Shown here piece after piece: positions 27,614 to 36,359 of a stretch of DNA of 64,000 nucleotides. Source of the DNA: Komagataeibacter saccharivorans (GTDB lineage: Bacteria; Pseudomonadota; Alphaproteobacteria; Acetobacterales; Acetobacteraceae); the NCBI RefSeq assembly GCF_003207825.1, contig NZ_NKTY01000014.1, positions 1-64,000 on the forward strand, read 5' to 3'. A program made the position numbers and the translations under genes. The notes under the pieces were generated by a model, which did no database searches, was not told where the DNA came from, and saw nothing but the letters and a program-made list of their open reading frames with translations. The first letter of the stretch is position 1; each line of letters begins with the position of its first letter.

Positions 27614-28807
27614 ATGTCCGATCTCCGGTCTTCCTATGATGTCGTTATTGTCGGCGGCGGCGTAGTCGGAAGTGCTACGGCCTATTTTCTGGCCAGTAAT
27701 CCCGACTTTACCGGCTCCGTCCTTGTTGTGGAAAAGGACTGGACGTATGCGCGCGCGGCAACGTCCCTGTCATCCAGTTCGATCCGCCATCAGTTTTCTA
27801 ATCCGCTGAATGTGCGCATGTCCATGTTCGGGACGGAATTTATCCGCCAGTTTCCCGAACTGACCGCCGTTGATGGTAAGGGCGATGATCTGGCGCTGCA
27901 TGAAAATGGCTACCTGTTTCTGGCGAATGACCAGCGCGGCAGCGATATCCTGTCGCGTAACCGTGCCACACAGGCTGCATGTGGCGCGCAGGGCGTGCTG
28001 CTGACGCCGCGGGAAGCGGCAGCACGTTTCCCATGGCTCAATACCGATGACCTGACCCTTGCCAGCCTTGGTCTGGCGGGGGAGGGATGGTTCGACAATA
28101 CCGGCTTCCTGTACGGCCTGCGTGCAAAGGCCCGTGCGCTGGGTGTCACCTATATTGAAGACGAAGTGACAGGCGTGACGGGGCAGGGCGGCAGGGTTGC
28201 GTCCGTCACCCTGAAAAGTGGCGCGCAGGTGGGCTGTGGCACGCTGGTCAACGCCGCCGGCACGCGCGGCAGGCGCATTGCGGAAATGGCGGGGCTGTAC
28301 CTGCCGGTCGAACCCCGCCGCCGCAGCCTGTTTGTGGTGGACTGTCGTACCCCGCTACCGGGCAGGGTTCCCCTTACGATTGATCCCACGGGTGTCTTTT
28401 TCCGCCCGGAGGGGCGCTATTACCTGATGGGTACCGTGCCGGACCCTGATCCGGCGGTGGACCCGGATGATTTTGCCGTGGCGCACGATGAGTTCGAGGA
28501 GCAGATCTGGCCCGTTCTGGCTGAACGCATTCCCGCGTTCGAGGCTCTGAAAGTCGTGAACTCATGGGCCGGGCATTACGATTACTGCACGCTGGACCAT
28601 AACGTTATTGTCGGTCCGCATCCGGAAGTTTCCAATTTCCTGTTTGCCAACGGCTTCAGCGGTCATGGGCTGCAACAGTCCCCGGCGATAGGCCGCGGCC
28701 TGTCCGAATGGATCACCTATGGCGGGTTCCGTTCCCTTGACCTGTCTCCGCTGGGTTATGCGCGTGTGGTAAGCAATACGCCGTTCCTTGAGGAAGCCAT
28801 TATCTGA
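27614..28807 (+). CDS. FAD-dependent amino-acid/amine oxidoreductase (DAO family)
   Basis: 397 residues from ATG 27614, 7 bases behind GGGG; ATG 27608 is too close to that site. The dinucleotide motif VIVGGGVVGSATAYFLA lies near the N-terminus, and the C-terminal FAD loop reads FANGFSGHGLQQSPAIGR. The RHQFSNPLNVRMS block resembles FOXRED1-like and sarcosine/glycine-oxidase-like members. It oxidises a secondary or primary amine to an imine. Last gene of the right arm, closed by a GC hairpin. Confidence 0.9.
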   Translation: MSDLRSSYDVVIVGGGVVGSATAYFLASNPDFTGSVLVVEKDWTYARAATSLSSSSIRHQFSNPLNVRMSMFGTEFIRQFPELTAVDGKGDDLALHENGYLFLANDQRGSDILSRNRATQAACGAQGVLLTPREAAARFPWLNTDDLTLASLGLAGEGWFDNTGFLYGLRAKARALGVTYIEDEVTGVTGQGGRVASVTLKSGAQVGCGTLVNAAGTRGRRIAEMAGLYLPVEPRRRSLFVVDCRTPLPGRVPLTIDPTGVFFRPEGRYYLMGTVPDPDPAVDPDDFAVAHDEFEEQIWPVLAERIPAFEALKVVNSWAGHYDYCTLDHNVIVGPHPEVSNFLFANGFSGHGLQQSPAIGRGLSEWITYGGFRSLDLSPLGYARVVSNTPFLEEAII

Positions 28808-28816
28808 ATACCGTGC

Positions 28817-28840
28817 GGGGCAGTCGTGACCGGCTGCCCC
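28817..28840. terminator. GC hairpin between convergent genes
   Basis: GGGGCAG (28817-28823) pairs with CTGCCCC (28834-28840). It sits between the oxidoreductase stop at 28807 and the LysR stop at 28861 and could serve both, though neither side has a long U-run. Confidence 0.5.
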
Positions 28841-28860
28841 CCGGATATGCTGGCAAACCG

Positions 28861-29754
28861 TTATGTACCGGCAATCTGTTCCAGCAGCCATTTATGGAAC
28901 ATGCCCAGTGGCGCCGACATCGCGCGCGACAGGGGGCGGACGAAATAATACGCATCTTCCGTCGGGATGGCATTGGCGACCAGTTCGATCAGCGTGCCAT
29001 TTTCAAGTTCGTCCTCAATAAGAAAACGCGGAATAAGCGCGCATCCCGCCCCGGCGGAGGCTGCGCTGACGATAAAGCTGAACTGGTCGAATAACGGGCC
29101 ATGCAGGGTCGTTGCATCGACTTCCTGTGCGATGAACCAGCGTTCCCACGCATCGGGACGCGATACAAGGTGAAGCAGCGGCGCATTAAGCAGATCCTGC
29201 GCTTTTCTGAAATTGAGCTGCGCCAGCAATCTGGGGCTGCATACTGGCACGACCTGTTCGCGCATCAGGAAGGACAGGTCCGCCCCCGGCCACTCCGATG
29301 GCCCGAAATGGATGGCCGCATCCAGCGTGTCGCCCGCGAATTCAAAGGGTGACAGGCGCGTATACAGATTGACCGTGATACTGGGATGCCGCGTCATGAA
29401 ATGACCCAGCCGGGGCGTAAGCCACTGGGTGCCGAAGGTGGGCAGCACCCCCAGATTGATGGTGCCCCCGGTCGGATTGGCGCGGAAGGCGAGTGTCGCG
29501 GTGGAAATATGCCGCAGCGCATCGCGGATTTCGCGCGCATAGACTTCCCCCGCCTGCGTCAGTCGTACCATCTGCCGGTCACGGATGAACAGTTCCGCGC
29601 CCAGATGGTTCTCCAGTGCGCGGATATGTCGGCTGACCGCGCTCTGGGTCAGGTTGAGTTCATCCGCTGCGGCGGTGAAGCTCTCATGCCGTGCGGCGGC
29701 CTCAAAGGAATAAAGCAGGGATGTGGAAGGAAGAAAACGCCGCGCAATGGCCAT
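28861..29754 (-). CDS. LysR-family transcriptional regulator (GcvA-like)
   Basis: 297 residues from ATG 29754; the longer frame to 29895 adds 47 residues unlike the family. HTH: FEAAARHESFTAAADELNLTQSAVSRHI, the hallmark of GcvA-type regulators, followed by a LysR substrate-binding domain. It lies convergent to the right arm and divergent from the porin gene, so either could be its target. No strong ribosome site was seen. Confidence 0.9.
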   Translation of the reverse strand: MAIARRFLPSTSLLYSFEAAARHESFTAAADELNLTQSAVSRHIRALENHLGAELFIRDRQMVRLTQAGEVYAREIRDALRHISTATLAFRANPTGGTINLGVLPTFGTQWLTPRLGHFMTRHPSITVNLYTRLSPFEFAGDTLDAAIHFGPSEWPGADLSFLMREQVVPVCSPRLLAQLNFRKAQDLLNAPLLHLVSRPDAWERWFIAQEVDATTLHGPLFDQFSFIVSAASAGAGCALIPRFLIEDELENGTLIELVANAIPTEDAYYFVRPLSRAMSAPLGMFHKWLLEQIAGT

Positions 29755-30149
29755 GGAGTCAGTTTCCGCTGGGCTGAAGGATGATCCCTGCAAGTTCCCT
29801 GTCCGGTGGCAGGGGCTTACCGGATGCCGGGACCGCCGACAGGGAACATCATCGACCCCTTCCCGAAGGGCAACCATTTTATGGATCTGTCGCACGCCGC
29901 CTGACGGCCTGACATGCTTGAAATTATGGTGCCGTTACTTCACCTGTCAGGGCAGAAGCCGGATATGGACATCCATATTACAGCGCAGCAGGGTGCTGTT
30001 TCAGACACTTGAAGCAACTTTCCAAAGGGTGGAAAAACTTTCCTGTTTGCGCCATCGCGTGGGGGCAGAAACTTCTTAACCATCCTGTGCGTTACCACAC
30101 GATGGCCCCCAGGGTGCAGGGTCGCCATCTGCCATATGGATTGTTTTTG

Positions 30150-30168
30150 TACGAATATGACGTTCGTA
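30150..30168. promoter_or_regulatory. inverted repeat in the porin promoter region
   Basis: TACGAA-N7-TTCGTA, perfect 6-base arms, in the AT-rich zone about 180 bases before the porin start. Candidate operator; the divergent LysR protein is a possible binder. Confidence 0.35.
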
Positions 30169-30297
30169 TACTTATAAACTTAGCTGATATAATAGGCGAT
30201 GTTTCGTTATTACGGAATGATAACAACATGTGTCGCTTTTACAACATGATGCCCTGCATGCGTACGGACCCATAAACATTTCGGTTGGCGACCAAAC

Positions 30298-30318
30298 AAA
30301 AACTGTTAAACAGTTTTT
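30298..30318 (+). promoter_or_regulatory. palindrome just upstream of the porin gene
   Basis: AAAAACTGT-TAA-ACAGTTTTT, perfect 9-base arms followed by another T, ending 27 bases before the ATG. It could be an operator or a weak hairpin with a U-run acting as a leader attenuator. Confidence 0.4.
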
Positions 30319-30345
30319 TAGATAAGGCGACACGTGGGGACGACC

Positions 30346-31689
30346 ATGAAGAAAATGGGCATGAGACGGGCATTACTGCGGTCCGGTGTTGGGTTTGCAG
30401 CCGCCCTGACGGTGGGTCTGGTGTTCGATTTACCCACCGCCCATGCCCAGGTTTCGGTATTCAAAAGTATGGAAAAAAGTGATTCCGACATGGCCCGCTG
30501 GCTGTCTGGAATTACGCTGACCGGCCAGATCGAAGGGGGCATCATGGCGAACCCCGCGCGTCCCCAGCCGGGTTACAACTTTGGTGACTTCTTTGCCGAT
30601 CACGCCAATCAGGTGCAGCTCAACCAGGCGGAATTCACGCTTCAGAAAGCCATCGACCCGTCAAAGGGCGGCTACCAGATCGGCTTCACGCTGGAAGGCA
30701 TGTATGGCTCGGACGCGCGGTACTATCAGCTTCTGGGCGTCAGCGCGCATGAATGGAACGCCCGCTACCAGTTGATCCCCGCGCAGGCCCATGCCGATGT
30801 CCACCTGCCATGGGCAACCAAGGGCGGACTGGACATGCATGCCGGTATCCTTCAGGCCCCGATGGGGGTGGAAACACTCGATCCCACAACGCGCCCGTTC
30901 TATACCATTGCCTATACATCGGAATATTCCGTGCCGTTCCAGCATATCGGCGCCATGTTCAACTGGCATGTAACCGATATGGTGGATGTGACGTTCGGTA
31001 TCGATACCGGCAACCAGACATCCTTTGGCCGGTCCGACAATAATAACGCGCCGGCGGGCTATTTCGGCTTCAACCTGAACGGGCTTGCGCATGGCAAGCT
31101 CAACATCATCGAACTGAGCCGGGTCGGGCCGGAAAACTCCCGTTATTCATCCGCAGGCGGGCGCTATGAAGCCGATCATGCCGAACGGTTCTGGAATGAC
31201 ATCAATGCGACCTACGCTGTCAATGACCGCCTGACCCTGACGGGGGAGTTCAACTATATCCACGATGAAGGGCTGAACGGCATCCGCAGCAATGGCGATT
31301 TCAAGGCCGCCGATGCCGAAAGCTTCGTCAGCTTCCTGAGCTATAGGATCAACAAGGTGCTGACTTTCAATTACCGTGGTGAAATCTACCGCGACAACAA
31401 CAATCTGATGGTGTCCACCTTCATCGGCAACAACGCTTATATGGACGGGATTTCCGGTCGTTCCAGCCCCGGCGATGCGCTGATGCCCGGTCCCACCGGC
31501 CATGGCACGACCTATGGCGAAATGACACTGGGCGTGACCTACAAGCCGGATCTGGGCCACCATGTGCGTGTGTTCATGCTGCGGCCTGAAATCCGCTTTG
31601 ACCGCTCGCTCAACGACACCACGCCCTTTAATGGCGGGCGTAATAACGGCATGTTCACCTTCGGTGGCGATGCGGTAATCGGTTTCTGA
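30346..31689 (+). CDS. outer-membrane beta-barrel porin (OmpL-like, bbp2 type)
   Basis: 447 residues from ATG 30346 (GGGGA 8 bases before; a GTG at 30334 is less likely). Sec signal with cleavage near AHA-QVS. The mature protein is made of alternating amphipathic strands rich in Y, F and N, includes QLNQAEFTLQKAID and PFYTIAYTSEYSVP blocks seen in the beta-barrel porin-2 family, and ends in FGGDAVIGF with a terminal phenylalanine. It probably admits a small polar substrate for the neighbouring permeases. Confidence 0.85.
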   Translation: MKKMGMRRALLRSGVGFAAALTVGLVFDLPTAHAQVSVFKSMEKSDSDMARWLSGITLTGQIEGGIMANPARPQPGYNFGDFFADHANQVQLNQAEFTLQKAIDPSKGGYQIGFTLEGMYGSDARYYQLLGVSAHEWNARYQLIPAQAHADVHLPWATKGGLDMHAGILQAPMGVETLDPTTRPFYTIAYTSEYSVPFQHIGAMFNWHVTDMVDVTFGIDTGNQTSFGRSDNNNAPAGYFGFNLNGLAHGKLNIIELSRVGPENSRYSSAGGRYEADHAERFWNDINATYAVNDRLTLTGEFNYIHDEGLNGIRSNGDFKAADAESFVSFLSYRINKVLTFNYRGEIYRDNNNLMVSTFIGNNAYMDGISGRSSPGDALMPGPTGHGTTYGEMTLGVTYKPDLGHHVRVFMLRPEIRFDRSLNDTTPFNGGRNNGMFTFGGDAVIGF

Positions 31690-32588
31690 GTTCCGAAGAC
31701 CGGGAAGGTCATATGCGCCTTCGGTTCACCTGCTGCCGCACGACCGCCTTTTGAGTGGGTGCGCTGCTGAAATTCATATATTTGCGTGTGGTCGTGTGGG
31801 GGATGTGTTCCCGCAGGGGGGCATATTCCGGGCGCAATGTCTTGTGCCGGGCGATCCGTCCGGTCTTCATGTGTGTATGCGTCGTGATTCCCCCATGTCT
31901 CTGCGGCACGTGCTGTTGCCACCGAATTTGAATTCGCCGCTTAAAAGCCGTTTTCAGGATACCGCGCGCAAGCCGCAACCGATGCGCGTCGTATAATGAG
32001 CGAAACCTTACTTGCCGGATAAAGGCCCGCACGCTGACTGAAGCATGCGCGTATGAACCGCATACTGATTTGCAGGACTGCGTGTTCCGGTTTGGTTTTT
32101 TTTTATAAATCTGCGGATTATCTCTACCGTGGTTATGAAACCCGGTGCGGATGTACCAGCAAATCTTTTCCATCATTCGATTATGGGCCGGGCGCCGCCT
32201 GTCCGGATCGCTGCCGTGAATCCAGTTGGCCCGGACAGGGAATGATGTCCGCTGGCCGGGATGTCTGTGCGATTTTGGAAAACCAGCTATTGCATATACT
32301 TGCGATTTCGTAATGATACGAATCAGGTTCAAAACCATCTGGTTCCATCCGACAGGAAGCACCGGATGGCTGCGTGGGTGCTTTTCATCATACGGCTGGA
32401 GCGCGCCGGGGCGCTTCCGCGATTATGGAGGACGAATTGGCCTTATATGTAGCCGTCCCGCCATCATGCCGATCTCTTTCTGCCGGTTCTCGCCCGAACG
32501 GACACGGGGCAGGGTGGGGGAAGGATACGGCCACTGCCCATTTTCCTGCATCGGGGATGATACGGATGCCACCTGTTGGGTACAACGG
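31690..32588. other. 900-base gap with no recognised gene
   Basis: Lies between the porin and the second FAD oxidase. Open frames on both strands here (for example 31709-32362 on the minus strand, and the 5' extension of the oxidase frame from 32226) have composition unlike coding DNA, no domain I recognise and no good ribosome sites. It may be decayed sequence. Confidence 0.5.
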
Positions 32589-33842
32589 ATGGCAGCGGCC
32601 ATGATGGCGGGACGGCCTGTGCGCATCGTCGTCATCGGGGCAGGTATCGTGGGGCGTGTCTGCGCGCTGCGCCTGCGTCAGACCGGGGCGGATGTCACGT
32701 TGCTGGATTCAGGGGAACATACGCCCGCATCATGGGGCAACGCGGGTCATATCGCAGCAGAATACGTCACGCCCTTTGCGGATGCGCGCATCCTGCCCGG
32801 CGTGCCGCGCACGCTGTTCCCGCGTGGTCCGATTGTGCTGGACTGGCGTCATCCCGTCATGCTGGGAACATGGTTCGCCCGTTACCTGTATGCGTGCCGA
32901 CCCAGCCAGTTCCGTGCCGCATCGGTCGTTCTGCGCGATCTTATGGCCCGCGCCCTACCGGAATGGCAGGATCTGGCAGCGGAACTGGGGCGGTCTGACC
33001 TGCTGGATACCACCGGCACATACAAGCTGTGGGAACGAGCCGGTCCGGGCATGGCGACCTGCCTGCGCGGCGATTACGGCAGCGTGGTGACACAGGCCGT
33101 GCCGGATGCCGAACGTGCCCGCTTTGCCAGCCAGCTAAGCGTGCCGGTTGCCGGTGCGGTGCATTTTCAGGGCACGGCACAGATGCGCGACCTGCGACAG
33201 GTGCTGGACACGGTGATGGCAGGCTTCGTACGCGCAGGCGGACAGGTCATGCGTGGCCGCGCCCGGTCCATCGCCCATCAGGGCGGCCGTCCCACGGTCT
33301 GGACCGATGACGGCCCGCTGGAAGCCGATCAGGTGCTGGTGGCCTGTGGCATCGGTTCCACCGCCGTGCTGCGCAGGCAGAAACTGCGTGTCCCGCTCAT
33401 GGCGGAACGCGGCTATCATCTGGAATGGGATCATGGCGGACGGTGGACCCTGCCCAATATCGTATTTGAAAATCGCAATGTTGTCGTAACCCGCTTTGGC
33501 GCAAGGCTGCGCGCCACATCCATTGCCGAATTCACCCGCGCGGATGCGCCGCTTCAGCCGCGCCGCTGGGAATGGCTGGAACGCCATGTGTGCGAACTGG
33601 GGCTGCCCGTGGCATCGCCCTTCAGCCGCTGGGCGGGATCGCGGCCATCGCTGCCCGATTACATGCCCGCGCTGGGGCCGGTGCCCGATGCGCCGGGCGT
33701 TTTCGCGGCCTACGGACACCAGCATCTGGGCCTGACGCTTGCGGCTGTAACGGCGCGCATCCTGACAGCGCAGATGGTTACACCGGCGCAGGCGGGTGAG
33801 GTGTCCCCCGCCGCCCTGCGTCCCGGTCGTTTTGGCGGTTGA
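32589..33842 (+). CDS. FAD-dependent D-amino-acid dehydrogenase-like oxidoreductase (DadA/DAO family)
   Basis: 417 residues from ATG 32589; the frame is open upstream, but family similarity starts only here. FAD motif VVIGAGIVGRVCALRLRQTGADVTLLD; SWGNAGHIAAEYVTP is the DadA-type block after the Rossmann fold; the C-terminus contains LPDYMPALGPVPDAPGVFAAYGHQHLGLTL. It oxidises a D-amino acid or related amine to the 2-oxoacid, passing electrons to the membrane chain. The MFS gene starts 43 bases later. Confidence 0.88.
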   Translation: MAAAMMAGRPVRIVVIGAGIVGRVCALRLRQTGADVTLLDSGEHTPASWGNAGHIAAEYVTPFADARILPGVPRTLFPRGPIVLDWRHPVMLGTWFARYLYACRPSQFRAASVVLRDLMARALPEWQDLAAELGRSDLLDTTGTYKLWERAGPGMATCLRGDYGSVVTQAVPDAERARFASQLSVPVAGAVHFQGTAQMRDLRQVLDTVMAGFVRAGGQVMRGRARSIAHQGGRPTVWTDDGPLEADQVLVACGIGSTAVLRRQKLRVPLMAERGYHLEWDHGGRWTLPNIVFENRNVVVTRFGARLRATSIAEFTRADAPLQPRRWEWLERHVCELGLPVASPFSRWAGSRPSLPDYMPALGPVPDAPGVFAAYGHQHLGLTLAAVTARILTAQMVTPAQAGEVSPAALRPGRFGG

Positions 33843-33885
33843 GCGCAACTGTCTGTATTCCATTCCCCGCAACGGAGAACACGGC

Positions 33886-35208
33886 TTGACCCCTGACCCC
33901 CATTGCCCGGCTGTCCAACCTGATGACCGCGTGCGACTGGATGCCATGCCGCTGCGCCGGTTCCATTTCCTCACCCTGTTTGCGACATCGGGGGGACAGT
34001 TCTGTGATGGCTATGTGCTGGGAACGATCGGCGCGGCCCTGCCGGGCGTGGAACACGCCATGCGCTGTAGCGATGTGTGGATCGGCGCGATCGGCAGCGC
34101 GTCGCTTGCCGGGCTGTTCCTTGGCTGCCTTCTGGTCGGTCCGCTGACCGACAGGCTGGGGCGGCGCAGGCTGCTGCGGGTCAACATGCCGCTATTCCTG
34201 ATCCTGTCCATCGTGCAGGCGCTGACGACATCGCCGCTGCAACTGGTTCTGGCCCGGATATGTCTGGGGGCCTGTCTGGCGGCGGATTATGTGGCGGGGG
34301 CGGCGTATCTGTCGGAATTCGCGCCCCGGCGATTGCGGGGCCGTTTCCTTGCCTTCATGATCATCGGGTGGTCGGCGGGGTACAGCATGGCCAATATCTT
34401 TGGCATGTTCTTCACGCTGCATGGGGCGAATGGCTGGCGGCTATGCCTGTTCAGCAGCGCCATTCCGGCGTTTGTGGTCATGATCCTGCGACTGTTCCTG
34501 CCGGAATCCCCGCGCTGGCTCATGGCGTGCAATCGCCCGGACGAGGCGCAGGCCGTGCTGGATGGCTGTTTCCCCAAGGATCGCGTTTTTGTGGTGCAGG
34601 CGGTCACAAAACCGGACGAAAACTGGCGCGCCGTGTTTTCTCCGCCCTGGCGTGTAAGGCTGGGTGTGGGCATCGGGTTCTTCGTGGCTCAGGTCGTGCC
34701 CTATTTCTGTATCGGGACATTCCTGCCCGCCCTGTTCACAGCGCTGGGTGTGCGGGATATCTATACCGGCGGTATCGTCTTCAACCTGTTCCTGCTGATC
34801 GGGTCTTCCAGCGCATTGTGGCTGGTTGACCGCCTGACGCGGCGTACTTTCCTGATCGGCAGTTTCACCATTGCCGCGGCACTGCTGACGGGGGTGGCCT
34901 TTGCATCGTACCTGCCGGTGCTGATGACGCTGGTGCTGTTCGGGCTGTTCGCGCTTACCCTTTCGGCGGCGACCTCGCTGGAAATGGTGTATCTGCCGGA
35001 ACTGTTTCCGGTGAACCTGCGTGGGGTAGGCGTAGGCATTGCCACGGCGTGCAGCCGTTTTGGCTCGGTGATCGGGACCTTCGTTCTGCCTGTCCTCATG
35101 CGGGTGATCGGCACGCCCCTTACGCTGGGTATATGCGTGCTGTTTCTGGTTGCGGGTGCGGGGCTCTGTGCACTATGGGCACCTGAAACGCAGCATGAAG
35201 TTCTGTAG
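33886..35208 (+). CDS. MFS transporter, sugar-porter type
   Basis: 440 residues from TTG 33886, chosen because GGAG stands 8 bases before it; other starts upstream overlap the oxidase gene. Twelve helices; the loop-2 motif is GPLTDRLGRRRLLR, and LPESPRWLM after helix 6 marks the sugar-porter/benzoate-type branch. It probably carries an organic acid or sugar acid. Transcribed with the FAD oxidase. Confidence 0.87.
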   Translation: MTPDPHCPAVQPDDRVRLDAMPLRRFHFLTLFATSGGQFCDGYVLGTIGAALPGVEHAMRCSDVWIGAIGSASLAGLFLGCLLVGPLTDRLGRRRLLRVNMPLFLILSIVQALTTSPLQLVLARICLGACLAADYVAGAAYLSEFAPRRLRGRFLAFMIIGWSAGYSMANIFGMFFTLHGANGWRLCLFSSAIPAFVVMILRLFLPESPRWLMACNRPDEAQAVLDGCFPKDRVFVVQAVTKPDENWRAVFSPPWRVRLGVGIGFFVAQVVPYFCIGTFLPALFTALGVRDIYTGGIVFNLFLLIGSSSALWLVDRLTRRTFLIGSFTIAAALLTGVAFASYLPVLMTLVLFGLFALTLSAATSLEMVYLPELFPVNLRGVGVGIATACSRFGSVIGTFVLPVLMRVIGTPLTLGICVLFLVAGAGLCALWAPETQHEVL

Positions 35209-35598
35209 GTATGCTTGCCTGACAGGGTCAGGGCACATCAGGTCCCTGACGCGGACGGCAGAATGCAGGCGGAAGTGATGCGCCCGGTCATTTTTCTGTG
35301 GGTGTGCAGATGACTGGGGGGCGACCCAAAGGGTAACGCCCAGTCAGCTACATCCCACTTCCCGATTTTTTTCTTGATGTTTATTGCGCAGAAAAACCGT
35401 TGCTGCTGCGGGATTTCTTACCCTCAGCGGCAGGTTTCTGCCTTGCCATAAACACTGAGCAAACCCGCTCCGGGCCGATCTTTTTCTACTTTGGCCCGGT
35501 GTCGAGATGCCGGATCAGTCCTTCATGAATGCACGATGGCCCTTCGGTTTCAGGCCGATGGATCGATATGTGGTCATGGGGACCCGAGGGTAGCAAAT
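35209..35598. other. non-coding gap with two hairpins
   Basis: After the MFS stop, GTCAGGG (35227-35233) pairs with CCCTGAC (35244-35250). A larger imperfect hairpin at 35313-35344 (ACTGGG arms with GACCC-AAA-GGGT at the tip) follows. The rest holds no frame I trust. A small RNA is possible but unsupported. Confidence 0.35.
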
Positions 35599-35946
35599 TC
35601 ATTTATCCGGCCCCGTGGTGCGCCCCTGCGCGGGCGGATCGCTTGCGGGGAAGCTTTCATCCAGCGCTTCATCACGGCCTTCGTCCTCGTGCTGTTCTTC
35701 GGGTGTAGGGGGCTTTTCCCGGTCGGGTTTCGTTGTGTCGGGCATGGTCTGGATTCCTTGCTGAACATATTCACCATCCGGCTTCATGACGCTGCCGGTC
35801 CGGTAATGAAGTGGCGGCGGGGGAGGTGCTGGTGTATCAAAGGGAAACGGCTCATTCGGAATACCGGGCGGATATTCCCACGGAAAGGGCGGGCTGGGCG
35901 GTAGTAAGGGCGGCTGGCCCGATACTTGGGTGAAGGGTGTCAACAT
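35599..35946 (-). CDS. small proline-rich protein with C-terminal DESFPASDPPA motif
   Basis: 115 residues from ATG 35946 (a GTG at 35958 is the other option). The first half is extremely proline-rich (PPLLPPSPPFPWEYPPG, PAPPPPPLHY) without a signal peptide. The second half is charged and ends near DEALDESFPASDPPA, a tail that recurs in small alphaproteobacterial proteins of unknown role. Function unknown. Transcribed alone. Confidence 0.6.
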   Translation of the reverse strand: MLTPFTQVSGQPPLLPPSPPFPWEYPPGIPNEPFPFDTPAPPPPPLHYRTGSVMKPDGEYVQQGIQTMPDTTKPDREKPPTPEEQHEDEGRDEALDESFPASDPPAQGRTTGPDK

Positions 35947-36359
35947 TGCGGTTCTCACTCGGGTTGTTCATGGAAAACAGGAAACTGTAGCCTGTCTGCC
36001 CACCGATCGAGCCTGCCTGTGTCATGGGCCTTGCGGTGGTCGCCGTTGGCGGAAGCGGTCTATGCCGACCTGACGTTCCGCTCCGTCTATCCGCCCTTGC
36101 CCAGCGGCAGCGGGGCGGGTTTTACCCGGTCGGGCCGACCGTATGTCCGGGTCATGGCTTTCCCGTCTTGCCAAAGAAAACACACTGGCCCTTAAAGCCT
36201 TCAGGGGGCGAAAGGTTGCATCTGCCTGCATGGGACGGTGAACCGGGTTGTGGGGTGCGGGAGCGGTGTCAGATTCTCCGTCATGCCGTCCCTGTTACGG
36301 GGCCAACCCGGCGCGTTCTGCCACGTTGATATTCCGGGCCGGTACCGGGTGCTGGCCAC
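35947..36359. other. intergenic region before the antiporter gene
   Basis: About 410 bases. Short overlapping frames on both strands have no recognisable domain. It should contain divergent promoters for the proline-rich protein and the antiporter; no clear motif was found. Confidence 0.4.

Larger units (their letters stand above)
29755..30345. other. porin upstream region
   Basis: About 590 bases between the LysR start and the porin start. The first half is ordinary GC-rich sequence with no frame I trust. From about 30140 it becomes AT-rich, with two inverted repeats listed separately, and it should hold the promoter and leader of the porin gene. Confidence 0.5.

Noticed and set aside
31709-32362. 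217-codon minus-strand frame in the island gap
   Set aside because: No domain, no ribosome site, Arg/His-rich composition unlike neighbouring proteins.
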